A program made the position numbers and the translations under genes. The notes under the pieces are model-generated. The model was not told the DNA's origin, searched no databases, and saw only the letters and a list, made by a program, of their open reading frames with translations. A DNA stretch of 28,850 nucleotides from PFJX01 sp031426735 (GTDB taxonomy: Bacteria; Pseudomonadota; Gammaproteobacteria; Burkholderiales; Thiobacillaceae): assembly GCA_031426735.1 (NCBI GenBank), contig JASJPK010000001.1:1-28850 (forward strand), written 5' to 3'. Positions 22,747 through 28,850 of this stretch are shown in pieces; position 1 is the first letter of the stretch; each line of letters opens with the position of its first letter.

Positions 22747-23525
22747 CACGCACCGCCCTTCATGAAACTCTTGTCCAGCCGCGAGGCGACGATCACCAGC
22801 ACCAGCGTCAGCAGCATCAGCAGCGTCGAGACCGCGTTCACTTCCGGCGTCACCGCGATCTTGATCATCGAATAGATCTGCAACGGCAGCGTCGAGACGC
22901 CGACGCCGGCGGTGAAGAAGGTGATCACGAAATCGTCGATGGACAGCGTGAACGACATCAGAAAGCCGGCCACCACCGCCGGCAGAATCAGCGGAAAAGT
23001 CACCAGCCGGAAGGTCTGCCAGGGCGAAGCGCCGAGGTCGCGCGCCGCCTCGAAAATGCTCTCGTCCATGCCGGCCAGTCGCGCCCTGACGATGATCGCG
23101 ACGAAGCCGATGGAAAACGTGATGTGCGCCAGTACCACAGAGAGCAGGCCCAGGGTCAGATGCAGCACCTGAATGAAGAACACCAGCAGCGACACGCCGA
23201 GCAGGATTTCCGGCATCGCCACCGGCGTGATCACCAGCAGCGGTAGCCAGCGCGGCCGATAGCGATGGATGGCAAGGCCGGCCAGCGTGCCGAGGAAGGT
23301 CGCGCAGATGCTGGCAATCAGCGCGATGAGCAGCGAATTGCGCGCCGCCAGCAGCATCTCGGCGTCGGCGAACAGCACGCGGTACCAGTCCAGCGTGAAG
23401 CCGACCCATTCCGCGTTGAGCCGCGAATCGTTGAACGAATACGCCACCACCACGAGCAGCGGCACATAGAGGAAGGCGAAGGTGGCGGCGGCGGCCAGCT
23501 TCAGCCAGATGGCTAATCTACGCAT
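22746..23525 (-). CDS. potC: Polyamine-type ABC transporter permease (PotC-like)
   Basis: The protein is 259 aa from the start codon at 23525 (MRRLAIWLKL), preceded by a GGCGAGGCGAG stretch. A 16-residue upstream extension is rejected because part of it is translated repeat DNA. Six TM helices are expected. The EAA loop coupling to PotA reads EAARDLGASPWQTFRLVTFPLILPA. Other features are the first-helix FAFLYVPLLVVVAYSFNDS and SFTLSIDDFVITFFTAG, typical of PotC/PotI. It lies between potB and potD and is separated from potB by a perfect 30-bp inverted repeat. Confidence 0.92.
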   Translation of the reverse strand: MRRLAIWLKLAAAATFAFLYVPLLVVVAYSFNDSRLNAEWVGFTLDWYRVLFADAEMLLAARNSLLIALIASICATFLGTLAGLAIHRYRPRWLPLLVITPVAMPEILLGVSLLVFFIQVLHLTLGLLSVVLAHITFSIGFVAIIVRARLAGMDESIFEAARDLGASPWQTFRLVTFPLILPAVVAGFLMSFTLSIDDFVITFFTAGVGVSTLPLQIYSMIKIAVTPEVNAVSTLLMLLTLVLVIVASRLDKSFMKGGA

Positions 23526-23560
23526 GCGCTCGCCTCGCCAGCCCAGTAAAAAATCAGATC

Positions 23561-23634
23561 GTAGGATGGGCAAAGCGCAGCGTGCCCATCAACGCGTGGC
23601 GACAGATGGGCACGCTGCGCTTTGCCCATCCTAC
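23561..23634. repeat. Perfect 30-bp inverted repeat between potB and potC
   Basis: The arms 23561-23590 and 23605-23634 are perfect reverse complements, with a 14-nt loop. Each arm begins with GTAGGATGGGCAAAGCGCAG when read from the outside. It lies 11 bases after the potB stop codon and 35 bases before the potC start. Such REP-like hairpins inside operons can stabilise upstream mRNA or reduce downstream expression. A diverged single arm of the same family lies in potA (25027-25056). Confidence 0.95.
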
Positions 23635-23645
23635 GGCTAGAGTGG

Positions 23646-24632
23646 TTACGCATATGCTCGCCTCGCCTGTCCCGCCCAGGCCGCGAACCCGGCCAGCGCC
23701 AGCACGCACAAGGTCAGCACGATGGACAGCGTCGCGCCGAACGGCCAGTCGCGCACGCCGAGGAACTGGTCCTTGATCAGGTTGCCGATCAGCATGTCGC
23801 GCGTGCCGCCGAGGATGTCGGGAATCGCGAACATGCCGAGCACCGGGATGAACACCAGCGCCGAGCCGGAAAACACGCCGGGCAGCGACAGCGGCCAGGT
23901 CACCCGCCAGAACCGCTGCCAGACATTCGCGCCCAAGTCCTGCGCGGCGTCGAGCAGCACCGGATCGTGTTTTTCCAGGTTGGTGTAGAGCGGCAGGATC
24001 ATGAACGGCAGATGCACGTAGACCATGCCGACCAGCACCGCGAACGGGGAGAACAGCAGGCTGACCGGCTCCAGGCCGAAGGCGGCGAGGATGCCGTTGA
24101 GCAGCCGCGCCAGCGCCGCCTGCGGCCCCAGGATGATCATCCAGGCGTAGACGCGGATCAGGAAGTTGCTGGCGAACGGCAGGATGACCAGCAGCACTAG
24201 CAGATCGCGGTGCTGCTTCGGGCTGCGCGCGATCAGCCAGGCTACCGGATAGGCCATGACCAGACAGATCAGCGTGGAAACGGCAGCGACGACAAAGGAA
24301 CGCAGGAAGATTTCGGTAAACAGGAAATCGCTGAAGAAGAACCGGTAGTTCTCCAGCGTGACGCCGTGTTCGCGGCCATCGCCGGGGTCGAACAAGGGCG
24401 CCAGACCGCCGAATTCGCCTGGATACTGGAACGAGGCCAGCACCACGATCAGCGCTGGCAGCAGGAAGAACACCAGCAGGAACAGCGTCGGCGGCGCGGT
24501 GATCGCCCAGCGGGTGTTTCTCTCCCCCATTTGCAAAAGGGGGGCTGGGGCAGCCAGAGACTTGGCCGCCGCTGTTTGGCGGTTTAGTCGGTTGGCTGGT
24601 AGTTCCATCAGGGATTTGTCAGTCTCGGACAT
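23646..24632 (-). CDS. potB: Polyamine-type ABC transporter permease (PotB-like)
   Basis: The protein is 328 aa from the start codon at 24632, overlapping the potA 3' end by 14 bases. The cytoplasmic N-terminus of about 40 residues is long and low in conservation, and includes DNA of a short palindrome. A later ATG at 24530 (MGERNTRWAIT) could be the original start. TM1 reads APPTLFLLVFFLLPALIVVL. The large periplasmic loop includes VTLENYRFFFSDFLFTEIFL. The EAA loop reads DAAQDLGANVWQRFWRVTWP. The final helices end in a basic tail. Six TM segments and motif order fit PotB/PotH. It pairs with PotC to form the channel. Confidence 0.92.
   Translation of the reverse strand: MSETDKSLMELPANRLNRQTAAAKSLAAPAPLLQMGERNTRWAITAPPTLFLLVFFLLPALIVVLASFQYPGEFGGLAPLFDPGDGREHGVTLENYRFFFSDFLFTEIFLRSFVVAAVSTLICLVMAYPVAWLIARSPKQHRDLLVLLVILPFASNFLIRVYAWMIILGPQAALARLLNGILAAFGLEPVSLLFSPFAVLVGMVYVHLPFMILPLYTNLEKHDPVLLDAAQDLGANVWQRFWRVTWPLSLPGVFSGSALVFIPVLGMFAIPDILGGTRDMLIGNLIKDQFLGVRDWPFGATLSIVLTLCVLALAGFAAWAGQARRAYA
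24524..24543. repeat. 20-bp near-perfect palindrome inside the potB N-terminal coding region
   Basis: CCCCC, then ATTTGCAAAA, then GGGGG pairs with itself at nine of ten positions. It overlaps the internal potB ATG at 24530. C-run/G-run palindromes of this form are common dispersed repeats in proteobacterial genomes, but only one copy is visible here. Confidence 0.55.
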
Positions 24633-25884
24633 AGTGCCCGGCGTCCCGCGCCCAACTCACCATGACCCGGTCGCCGATCTCGAAGAAATGGGCGCGCCCG
24701 GGGGCGTCGTTGGGCCGCAATGCCGCGATCCGGCAGCCGTTGTCGAGCGCGACCTGATAGGTGGTGACATCGCCGACATAGAGAAAATCGCGCACCGTGC
24801 CGGGGAAGCAGTTTGCATTGTCCGGCGCGCTCCCCAATGCGCCGATCCTGACCTGCTCCGGGCGGAGCGCGAGCACGCCCTTGTCGCTACCCGGTCTCGT
24901 ACCGGATTCTTCCGCCGATGTAGGAGTGCCTTCCAAGGCGCGAGGCGGCTCAATCGCGCCTTGGAAGGCGCTCCTACATTCCGCGCCGGCATCTCGGCGC
25001 GACGGATGCCGCCGGCCTGGAATTTCGTAGGATGGGCCAAGCGTAGCGGGCCCATCGCTGCAGGAGCCTGTCTGGCTGGTCTCGACTGCCGGCGCCAGAA
25101 TCTCGCCCAGCCCCGCCGCATCCAGACGCAGCAAGCCGTCGCGGCTCTCGACCACACGCGCTTCCAGCAGATTGCAGTTGCCGATGAAGTCCGCCACGAA
25201 GCGGTTGTTCGGCAAGCCGTAGATGCGCGCCGGCGTGTCGAGTTGCTCGATGCGGCCCTGATTCATTACTGCGATGCGGTGCGACAGCGCCAGCGCCTCC
25301 GGCTGTGCGTGGGTAACGAAAACGAAAGTGACGCCGACCTCGCGTTGCAGCTTGATCAGCTCCAGTTGCATTTCCTCGCGCAGCTTCAGGTCGAGCGCGC
25401 CCAGCGGTTCGTCCAGCAACAACAGGCGCGGCCGGTTGACCAGGCCGCGCGCCAGCGCCACGCGCTGCTTCTGGCCGCCGGAGATTTCATGCGGGTAATG
25501 GCCGGCCAGTTCGGCCAGATGCACCTGCTCCAGCGTCTCGTGCACGCGGCGCTGCACTTCGGCGTCATTCACCCCCGCCATGCGCAGCGGAAACGCGATG
25601 TTCTGGCCGACGGTCAGATGCGGGAACAGCGCGTAGCTCTGGAACACGGTATGGATCGGACGCTTCTCGGCCGGCGTGCTGGCCAGATCGCGGCCGTCGA
25701 GCAGAATCTGTCCGGCATCGGGCAGGTCGAAGCCGGCGATCATGCGCAGGATTGTGGTCTTGCCGCAGCCGGACGGCCCCAGCAGCGTGAAGAACTCGCC
25801 GCTCTCTACCGAGAAGCTGACGTCTTGCACCGCCACGAAGTCGGCGAATCGGCGCGTGATGTTGCGGATTTCGAGCAGGGCCAT
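24619..25884 (-). CDS. potA: Polyamine-type ABC transporter ATP-binding protein with repeat-derived insert
   Basis: The protein is 421 aa from the start at 25884, longer than the usual ~360-370. The ABC domain is complete: Walker A GPSGCGKTT at 36-44, Q-loop near FQSYALFPH at 81-89, signature ISGGQKQ at 134-140, Walker B LLLLDEP at 154-160, and the switch His at 192. The stretch after that His is THAQPEAL, where THDQEEAL is usual. The C-terminal TOBE-type regulatory domain resumes at VLALRPEQVRIG. Between them, residues about 269-336 are low-complexity and encoded by two palindromic repeats. The frame stays open, so the protein is probably still made. It heads the operon potA-potB-potC-potD and diverges from the porin gene. 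Confidence 0.92.
   Translation of the reverse strand: MALLEIRNITRRFADFVAVQDVSFSVESGEFFTLLGPSGCGKTTILRMIAGFDLPDAGQILLDGRDLASTPAEKRPIHTVFQSYALFPHLTVGQNIAFPLRMAGVNDAEVQRRVHETLEQVHLAELAGHYPHEISGGQKQRVALARGLVNRPRLLLLDEPLGALDLKLREEMQLELIKLQREVGVTFVFVTHAQPEALALSHRIAVMNQGRIEQLDTPARIYGLPNNRFVADFIGNCNLLEARVVESRDGLLRLDAAGLGEILAPAVETSQTGSCSDGPATLGPSYEIPGRRHPSRRDAGAECRSAFQGAIEPPRALEGTPTSAEESGTRPGSDKGVLALRPEQVRIGALGSAPDNANCFPGTVRDFLYVGDVTTYQVALDNGCRIAALRPNDAPGRAHFFEIGDRVMVSWARDAGHYVRD
24877..25080. repeat. Composite repeat insertion inside potA
   Basis: This stretch of about 204 bases sits in the linker between the ATPase and TOBE regions. It contains a 26-bp inverted repeat (24918-24943 with 24954-24979, one mismatch, 10-nt loop, arm core GTAGGAGTGCCTTCCAAGG) and a single diverged arm of the potB/potC repeat family at 25027-25056. 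A short AGGAGCCTGTC at 25062-25072 also matches the arm of the element at 18012. The limits are set by where the protein stops and resumes looking like PotA, so they are approximate. Confidence 0.8.
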
Positions 25885-26052
25885 GTGTGCCGACCTGAAG
25901 GAGAAAGTGGATGCCGCTCCGGTAAATCCCTTGGCTGCTTTCCAGTATTGGTCACTGGTACAGAAAACTCTATCTATTCATGGTCCGATCCCTTCTAATC
26001 CCCGCCATTTTGCCCAGCCGAGGCTGCGCCGGGCCGACACCCAAGGGAAAAC
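25885..26052. promoter_or_regulatory. Divergent region between potA and the FadL-type porin gene
   Basis: These 168 bases lie between two divergent starts, so both promoters should be here. CCAGT (25942-25946) and ACTGG (25954-25958) form a short inverted repeat with a 7-nt spacer. A weak plus-strand candidate is TTGGTC, 17 bases, then TATCTA, at 25949-25977. The porin RBS AAGGGA lies at 26043-26048. None of the promoter boxes is strong. Confidence 0.35.
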
Positions 26053-27318
26053 ATGCGTAGTCATCAATTACTCGGCGCATTGGCGCTGACCGGCTGGGCG
26101 ATGGGCGCCCATGCCACCAACGGCATGAATCTGGAGGGCTACGGCCCCCTCGGCATGAGCATGGGCGGCGCTTCCATGGCTTACGACAGCGGCCTCGCCG
26201 CCATGATGAACAACCCGGCGACGCTGGCGCTGACCAGCCAGGGCACGCAGATGGCCCTGGCCCTGCACCATCTCGGGCCCGATGTCTCGGTCCAGGGTGT
26301 GGCCGATTCCGGCGGCAATTCCTATTTCATGCCTGCCTTGGGCTGGGGCCGCAAGGACGGCGCGCTGAGCTACGGCGTCGGCATGTTCGCGCAGGGCGGC
26401 ATGGGCACGGAATACGGCACTGCGTCACCGTTTTCGATGGGAACCGGCCAGGAAGTTCGTTCCGAACTGGGGGTAGGGCGGCTGATTTTCCCGTTGGCCT
26501 TTGAGGTCACGCCGGATCTGGCGGTAGGCGCCTCGCTGGATTACGTCTGGGCCATGCTCGACCTGGGCATGGTGGCCGACCGGGACCAGGTGATGGGCAT
26601 GAGCGGCATGGAAATCGGCCCCGGCAATTTCGCCCACATCGCCTTTTCCGACGACAACGATTTCACCGGCAAGGCCAAGGGCACCGGCTGGGCGGGCAAG
26701 CTGGGCCTGACCTACAAGGTCAGTCCGGTGCTGAGCGTGGGCGCTACCTATCACAGCAAGACCAGCCTGAGCGACATGGAAACTTCCAGCGGCGGGGCGT
26801 CCATGTCCGTCTATGACGGCGCCGGTGCGCAGCTCAGCAACACGGCCGGAAAAATGACGGTGATCGATTTCCAGTGGCCGGAAACCTATGCCGCCGGCCT
26901 CGCCTGGCAGGCCACGTCCAAGCTGATGCTGGCGGCTGACCTGCGCCGCATCATGTGGGCCGATGCCATGCAGAACTTCCGCATGTCCTTTTCCGGTACG
27001 CCCTTCACGATGCCGCAGCAGTGGCGGAACCAGAATGTCTACTCGCTGGGCGTGCAATATCGCCCGAACGACAAGCTCGGCCTGCGCGTCGGCTACAACT
27101 ACGGCAAGAACCCGGTGCCGGATGCGTGGCTGAATCCGCTGTTTCCCGCCATCGTGGAAAAGCACTTCACGGCCGGTTTCGACTATCGCGTCAGCGACAA
27201 GGGTTGCATCGCGTTCGCTGTGTCCATAGCGCCGGAAGTCTCCAACGTCACCGCCGCCGGCATGACCGTCACGCACAGCCAGGTGTCGGCCATGGTCGGC
27301 TACAACCACCATTTCTGA
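26053..27318 (+). CDS. OmpP1/FadL-family outer membrane transport protein
   Basis: The protein is 421 aa, with AAGGGA four to five bases before ATG 26053. A signal peptide (MRSHQLLGALALTGWAMGAHA) is followed by TNGMNLEGYGPLGMSMGGAS, the hatch-region start typical of FadL proteins, and by the conserved MNNPATLAL (NPA motif). The rest alternates in amphipathic strands with Gly/Met-rich turns, and the last residue is Phe, as expected for a beta-barrel inserted by Bam. FadL homologues let long-chain fatty acids or other hydrophobic compounds cross the outer membrane. The ligand here is unknown. It is followed 50 bases later by an ECF sigma gene, with no clear terminator between. Confidence 0.9.
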   Translation: MRSHQLLGALALTGWAMGAHATNGMNLEGYGPLGMSMGGASMAYDSGLAAMMNNPATLALTSQGTQMALALHHLGPDVSVQGVADSGGNSYFMPALGWGRKDGALSYGVGMFAQGGMGTEYGTASPFSMGTGQEVRSELGVGRLIFPLAFEVTPDLAVGASLDYVWAMLDLGMVADRDQVMGMSGMEIGPGNFAHIAFSDDNDFTGKAKGTGWAGKLGLTYKVSPVLSVGATYHSKTSLSDMETSSGGASMSVYDGAGAQLSNTAGKMTVIDFQWPETYAAGLAWQATSKLMLAADLRRIMWADAMQNFRMSFSGTPFTMPQQWRNQNVYSLGVQYRPNDKLGLRVGYNYGKNPVPDAWLNPLFPAIVEKHFTAGFDYRVSDKGCIAFAVSIAPEVSNVTAAGMTVTHSQVSAMVGYNHHF

Positions 27319-27368
27319 CACGGGTAGCTGACCCCGTTTCGCCGTGGTCGGCGTTTAATCGATAAACC

Positions 27369-27929
27369 ATGGACGATTCCCGCACCGACGAGGCGCTGAT
27401 GCTGGCCTATCGCGATGGCGACGCGGCCGCCTTCGAGATCCTCTACGGGCGTTGGCGCGGTCGCTTGTACCGCTACCTTGCGCATCAGGCGCCGGCCCGG
27501 GCGGATGAACTGTTCCAGGATGTCTGGCTGCGCGTGGTCGGTGCGCGCCAAAGCTATGCGGTGACGGCCCTATTTTCCACCTGGCTGTTCCGCATCGCCC
27601 ATAACCGGCTGATGGACCATTACCGCGCCCAGGGTCGCGGCATTGTCGAGTTGTACGACGACCCGGAAGACGACCCGGCCGTTGCGCTGCCCGCGCCGGA
27701 GCAGGAAGCTCCGGCGGCCATGCTGGAACGGCGGCAAATCGCCGGGCGCATACTGGATGCGCTGGCCGAACTGCCCGCGCCGCAGCGGGAAGCCTTTCTG
27801 CTGGCGGAGGAAAGCGGCATGAGCCTGGAGGAAATAGCCCGCGCGACCGGCGTCGGGCGGGAGACCGCCAAGAGCCGCTTGCGTTATGCCCTGAGCCGGC
27901 TTCGGCAAGCCTTGGGCGGATTGAGATGA
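27369..27929 (+). CDS. ECF-type RNA polymerase sigma factor
   Basis: The protein is 186 aa from ATG 27369; no good RBS is visible. Region 2 spans about residues 15-95, with DELFQDVWLRV and FSTWLFRIAHNRLMDHYR, which are the core-binding and -10 recognition helices. An acidic/Pro linker (DDPEDDPAVALPAPEQE) leads to region 4, with LPAPQREAFLLAEESGMSLEEIARATGVGRETAKSRLRYAL, the -35-binding helix-turn-helix. Region 1.1 and region 3 are missing, as is normal for extracytoplasmic-function sigma factors. The next gene, 13 bases on, encodes a single-TM protein that is probably its anti-sigma factor. Target genes are unknown. Confidence 0.92.
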   Translation: MDDSRTDEALMLAYRDGDAAAFEILYGRWRGRLYRYLAHQAPARADELFQDVWLRVVGARQSYAVTALFSTWLFRIAHNRLMDHYRAQGRGIVELYDDPEDDPAVALPAPEQEAPAAMLERRQIAGRILDALAELPAPQREAFLLAEESGMSLEEIARATGVGRETAKSRLRYALSRLRQALGGLR

Positions 27930-27942
27930 ACGGGACCCAGTG

Positions 27943-28710
27943 ATGCAAGAACGTGATCCCTGCTTGAGTCAGGCCTATCGTGAGGCCGAACATCCCGCGC
28001 CTTCCTCGGCGCTGGATGCCCGTATCCTGGCCGCCGCCCGCCAGGCCGTGGCGCCGCCGCCGCGACGGCGAGCCAGCTGGTTTGGCTGGGCCGCGCCGTT
28101 ATCAACCGTCGCCGTGCTGGTGCTTGGCATCGGCCTGCTGTTCCGCATGCAACAGGACGCGCCGGAGACCCTGCGCGAAGCCGTGCCGCCGCCCGCAACG
28201 CAACCCGCGCCGGCCGCCGCGTTACCGCCGCCGGCCGCTCCAGGCCAGGCATCCGGATCGGGCAAGCTTGCACCCCGGCGGTCCGCACCGTCGCCTGCCG
28301 CGCAACCCGAGGCCGCTGACAGCATGGCCGCCATGCCGGAGCGGGAAGTAGCCCGCGAAGCCTCCGCTGTGGCCACGCAGTCAGCCGAAAACAAGGCTAT
28401 TCCCACTCAGGCCGATCAGGCCGGAGCCGCAGCCCCCGCGCCCGCCGCAAGCAATCTCGGCGCCGCTCGGGCCGATCGTGCGCCGGCGCCTGCGTTCAGC
28501 CCAGGCATGAGCAAACGCAAGGCGACCTCCGAAGTCGATGACAGTCCCGAGCAACGGGTGGAAAAAATCCGCCGACTGCTGCGCGACGGACGCATCGAGG
28601 AAGCCCGCAAAACCCTGGACGAACTGCGCGACCGTTATCCCGCGTTCGTCCTGCCGGATGACCTGAGCGAAGCCCGCTGCTGCCGGGCGCCGCAAGGTAA
28701 CGCCGAGTGA
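27943..28710 (+). CDS. Single-pass Ala/Pro-rich membrane protein, possible anti-sigma factor
   Basis: The protein is 255 aa from ATG 27943, with GGGA upstream. A GTG three bases earlier is possible. The layout is a cytoplasmic part of about 48 residues (with ALDARILAAARQAV), one TM helix (PLSTVAVLVLGIGLLFRM, about 52-69), a long periplasmic region very rich in Ala and Pro, and a charged helical end (EQRVEKIRRLLRDGRIEEAR, then KTLDELRDRYPAF) resembling a TPR-like helix pair. It has no HxxxCxxC zinc motif of classical ZAS anti-sigma factors. Position after an ECF gene and topology suggest an anti-sigma role; sequence identity to a known family was not recognised. The last residues include a CC pair. 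Confidence 0.7.
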   Translation: MQERDPCLSQAYREAEHPAPSSALDARILAAARQAVAPPPRRRASWFGWAAPLSTVAVLVLGIGLLFRMQQDAPETLREAVPPPATQPAPAAALPPPAAPGQASGSGKLAPRRSAPSPAAQPEAADSMAAMPEREVAREASAVATQSAENKAIPTQADQAGAAAPAPAASNLGAARADRAPAPAFSPGMSKRKATSEVDDSPEQRVEKIRRLLRDGRIEEARKTLDELRDRYPAFVLPDDLSEARCCRAPQGNAE

Positions 28711-28850
28711 AGCCGGTGTTGAGTCGCGCCGTCACCCCGGCGTAGGCCGAGGTCCAGTTCGGCTGGATCAACCTAAAACCGCAGATACGGATTGTCGTAG
28801 GAGCGCCTTCCAAGGCGCGATGGCCGGAGAGCGATCGCGCCGTGGAAGGC
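28711..28850. repeat. Intergenic dispersed repeats at the window end
   Basis: No gene is visible. At 28729-28755 the sequence CGTCACCCCGGCGTAGGCCG and following bases resembles a repeat widely seen between genes in proteobacteria. At 28797-28820 lies one arm of the same palindromic family found in potA (GTAGGAGCGCCTTCCAAGG and onward). Its partner begins at 28835, reads TCGCGCCGTGGAAGGC with one mismatch, and is cut off by the window end. Confidence 0.75.

Noticed and set aside
22747..23409. An upstream in-frame extension of potD
   Set aside because: It lies wholly inside potC in another frame; the signal peptide beginning at 22746 and the TGATG overlap fix the real start.
23561..23634. A CRISPR repeat or terminator of potB
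   Set aside because: There is one inverted pair and no spacer array. No T-run follows the hairpin on the transcribed strand, so it is a REP-like repeat.
24358..25998. A 546-codon plus-strand open frame across potA and potB
   Set aside because: It is antisense to two well-supported ABC transporter genes, has Gln/Arg/His-rich low-complexity translation and no recognisable domain.

Overview
This GC-rich window looks like the chromosome of a betaproteobacterium with dissimilatory (probably oxidative, chemolithotrophic) sulfur metabolism. The main evidence is a sat-aprB-aprA cluster, a betaproteobacterial-style secA/dciA neighbourhood, PEP-CTERM surface proteins and exosortase-A-type glycan genes. 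A Nitrosomonadales- or Rhodocyclales-like host is the best guess. No rRNA, tRNA, CRISPR array, transposase or phage gene was seen.

Layout. (1) 1-83: the last codons of a type I secretion HlyD-family adaptor. (2) 227-4164: sat, aprB and aprA, which interconvert sulfite/AMP, APS and sulfate/ATP. They are separated by hairpins and closed by a strong terminator. (3) 4317-6067: a YkgJ-type cysteine-cluster protein and a SAM hydrolase (DUF62). (4) 9531-6076, minus strand: secA followed by two small conserved proteins. dciA (DUF721) diverges from secA, followed by a shikimate kinase without aroB. (5) 10645-19179: a surface-glycan locus. It holds a secreted beta-helix protein, a membrane protein built of three VanZ-like units, an exosortase-A-associated type O-ligase, two PEP-CTERM proteins behind a likely sigma-54 promoter, a terminator, and a very large Wzy/O-ligase-like protein. 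(6) 25884-19169, minus strand: a polyamine-type ABC operon potA-potB-potC-potD, continued by a sodium:solute symporter and another VanZ-family protein that converges on the Wzy-like gene. (7) 26053-28710: a FadL/OmpP1 porin, an ECF sigma factor and a one-TM Ala/Pro-rich protein that may be its anti-sigma partner. (8) The right edge carries dispersed repeats.

How the parts fit. Regions 5 and 6 overlap at their 3' ends, and both contain VanZ proteins. Region 5 reads as a module that polymerises or ligates glycan and supplies two exosortase substrates; the exosortase itself must lie elsewhere. The most unusual feature is a set of small palindromic repeats. Several of them lie inside reading frames without breaking them: a 171-bp symmetrical element inside the Wzy-like gene, a composite of two repeat families inside potA, and a short palindrome in the potB N-terminal region. 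A further perfect 30-bp inverted repeat sits between potB and potC. This resembles protein-coding palindromic elements known from Rickettsia, and it is the strongest candidate here for something undescribed.
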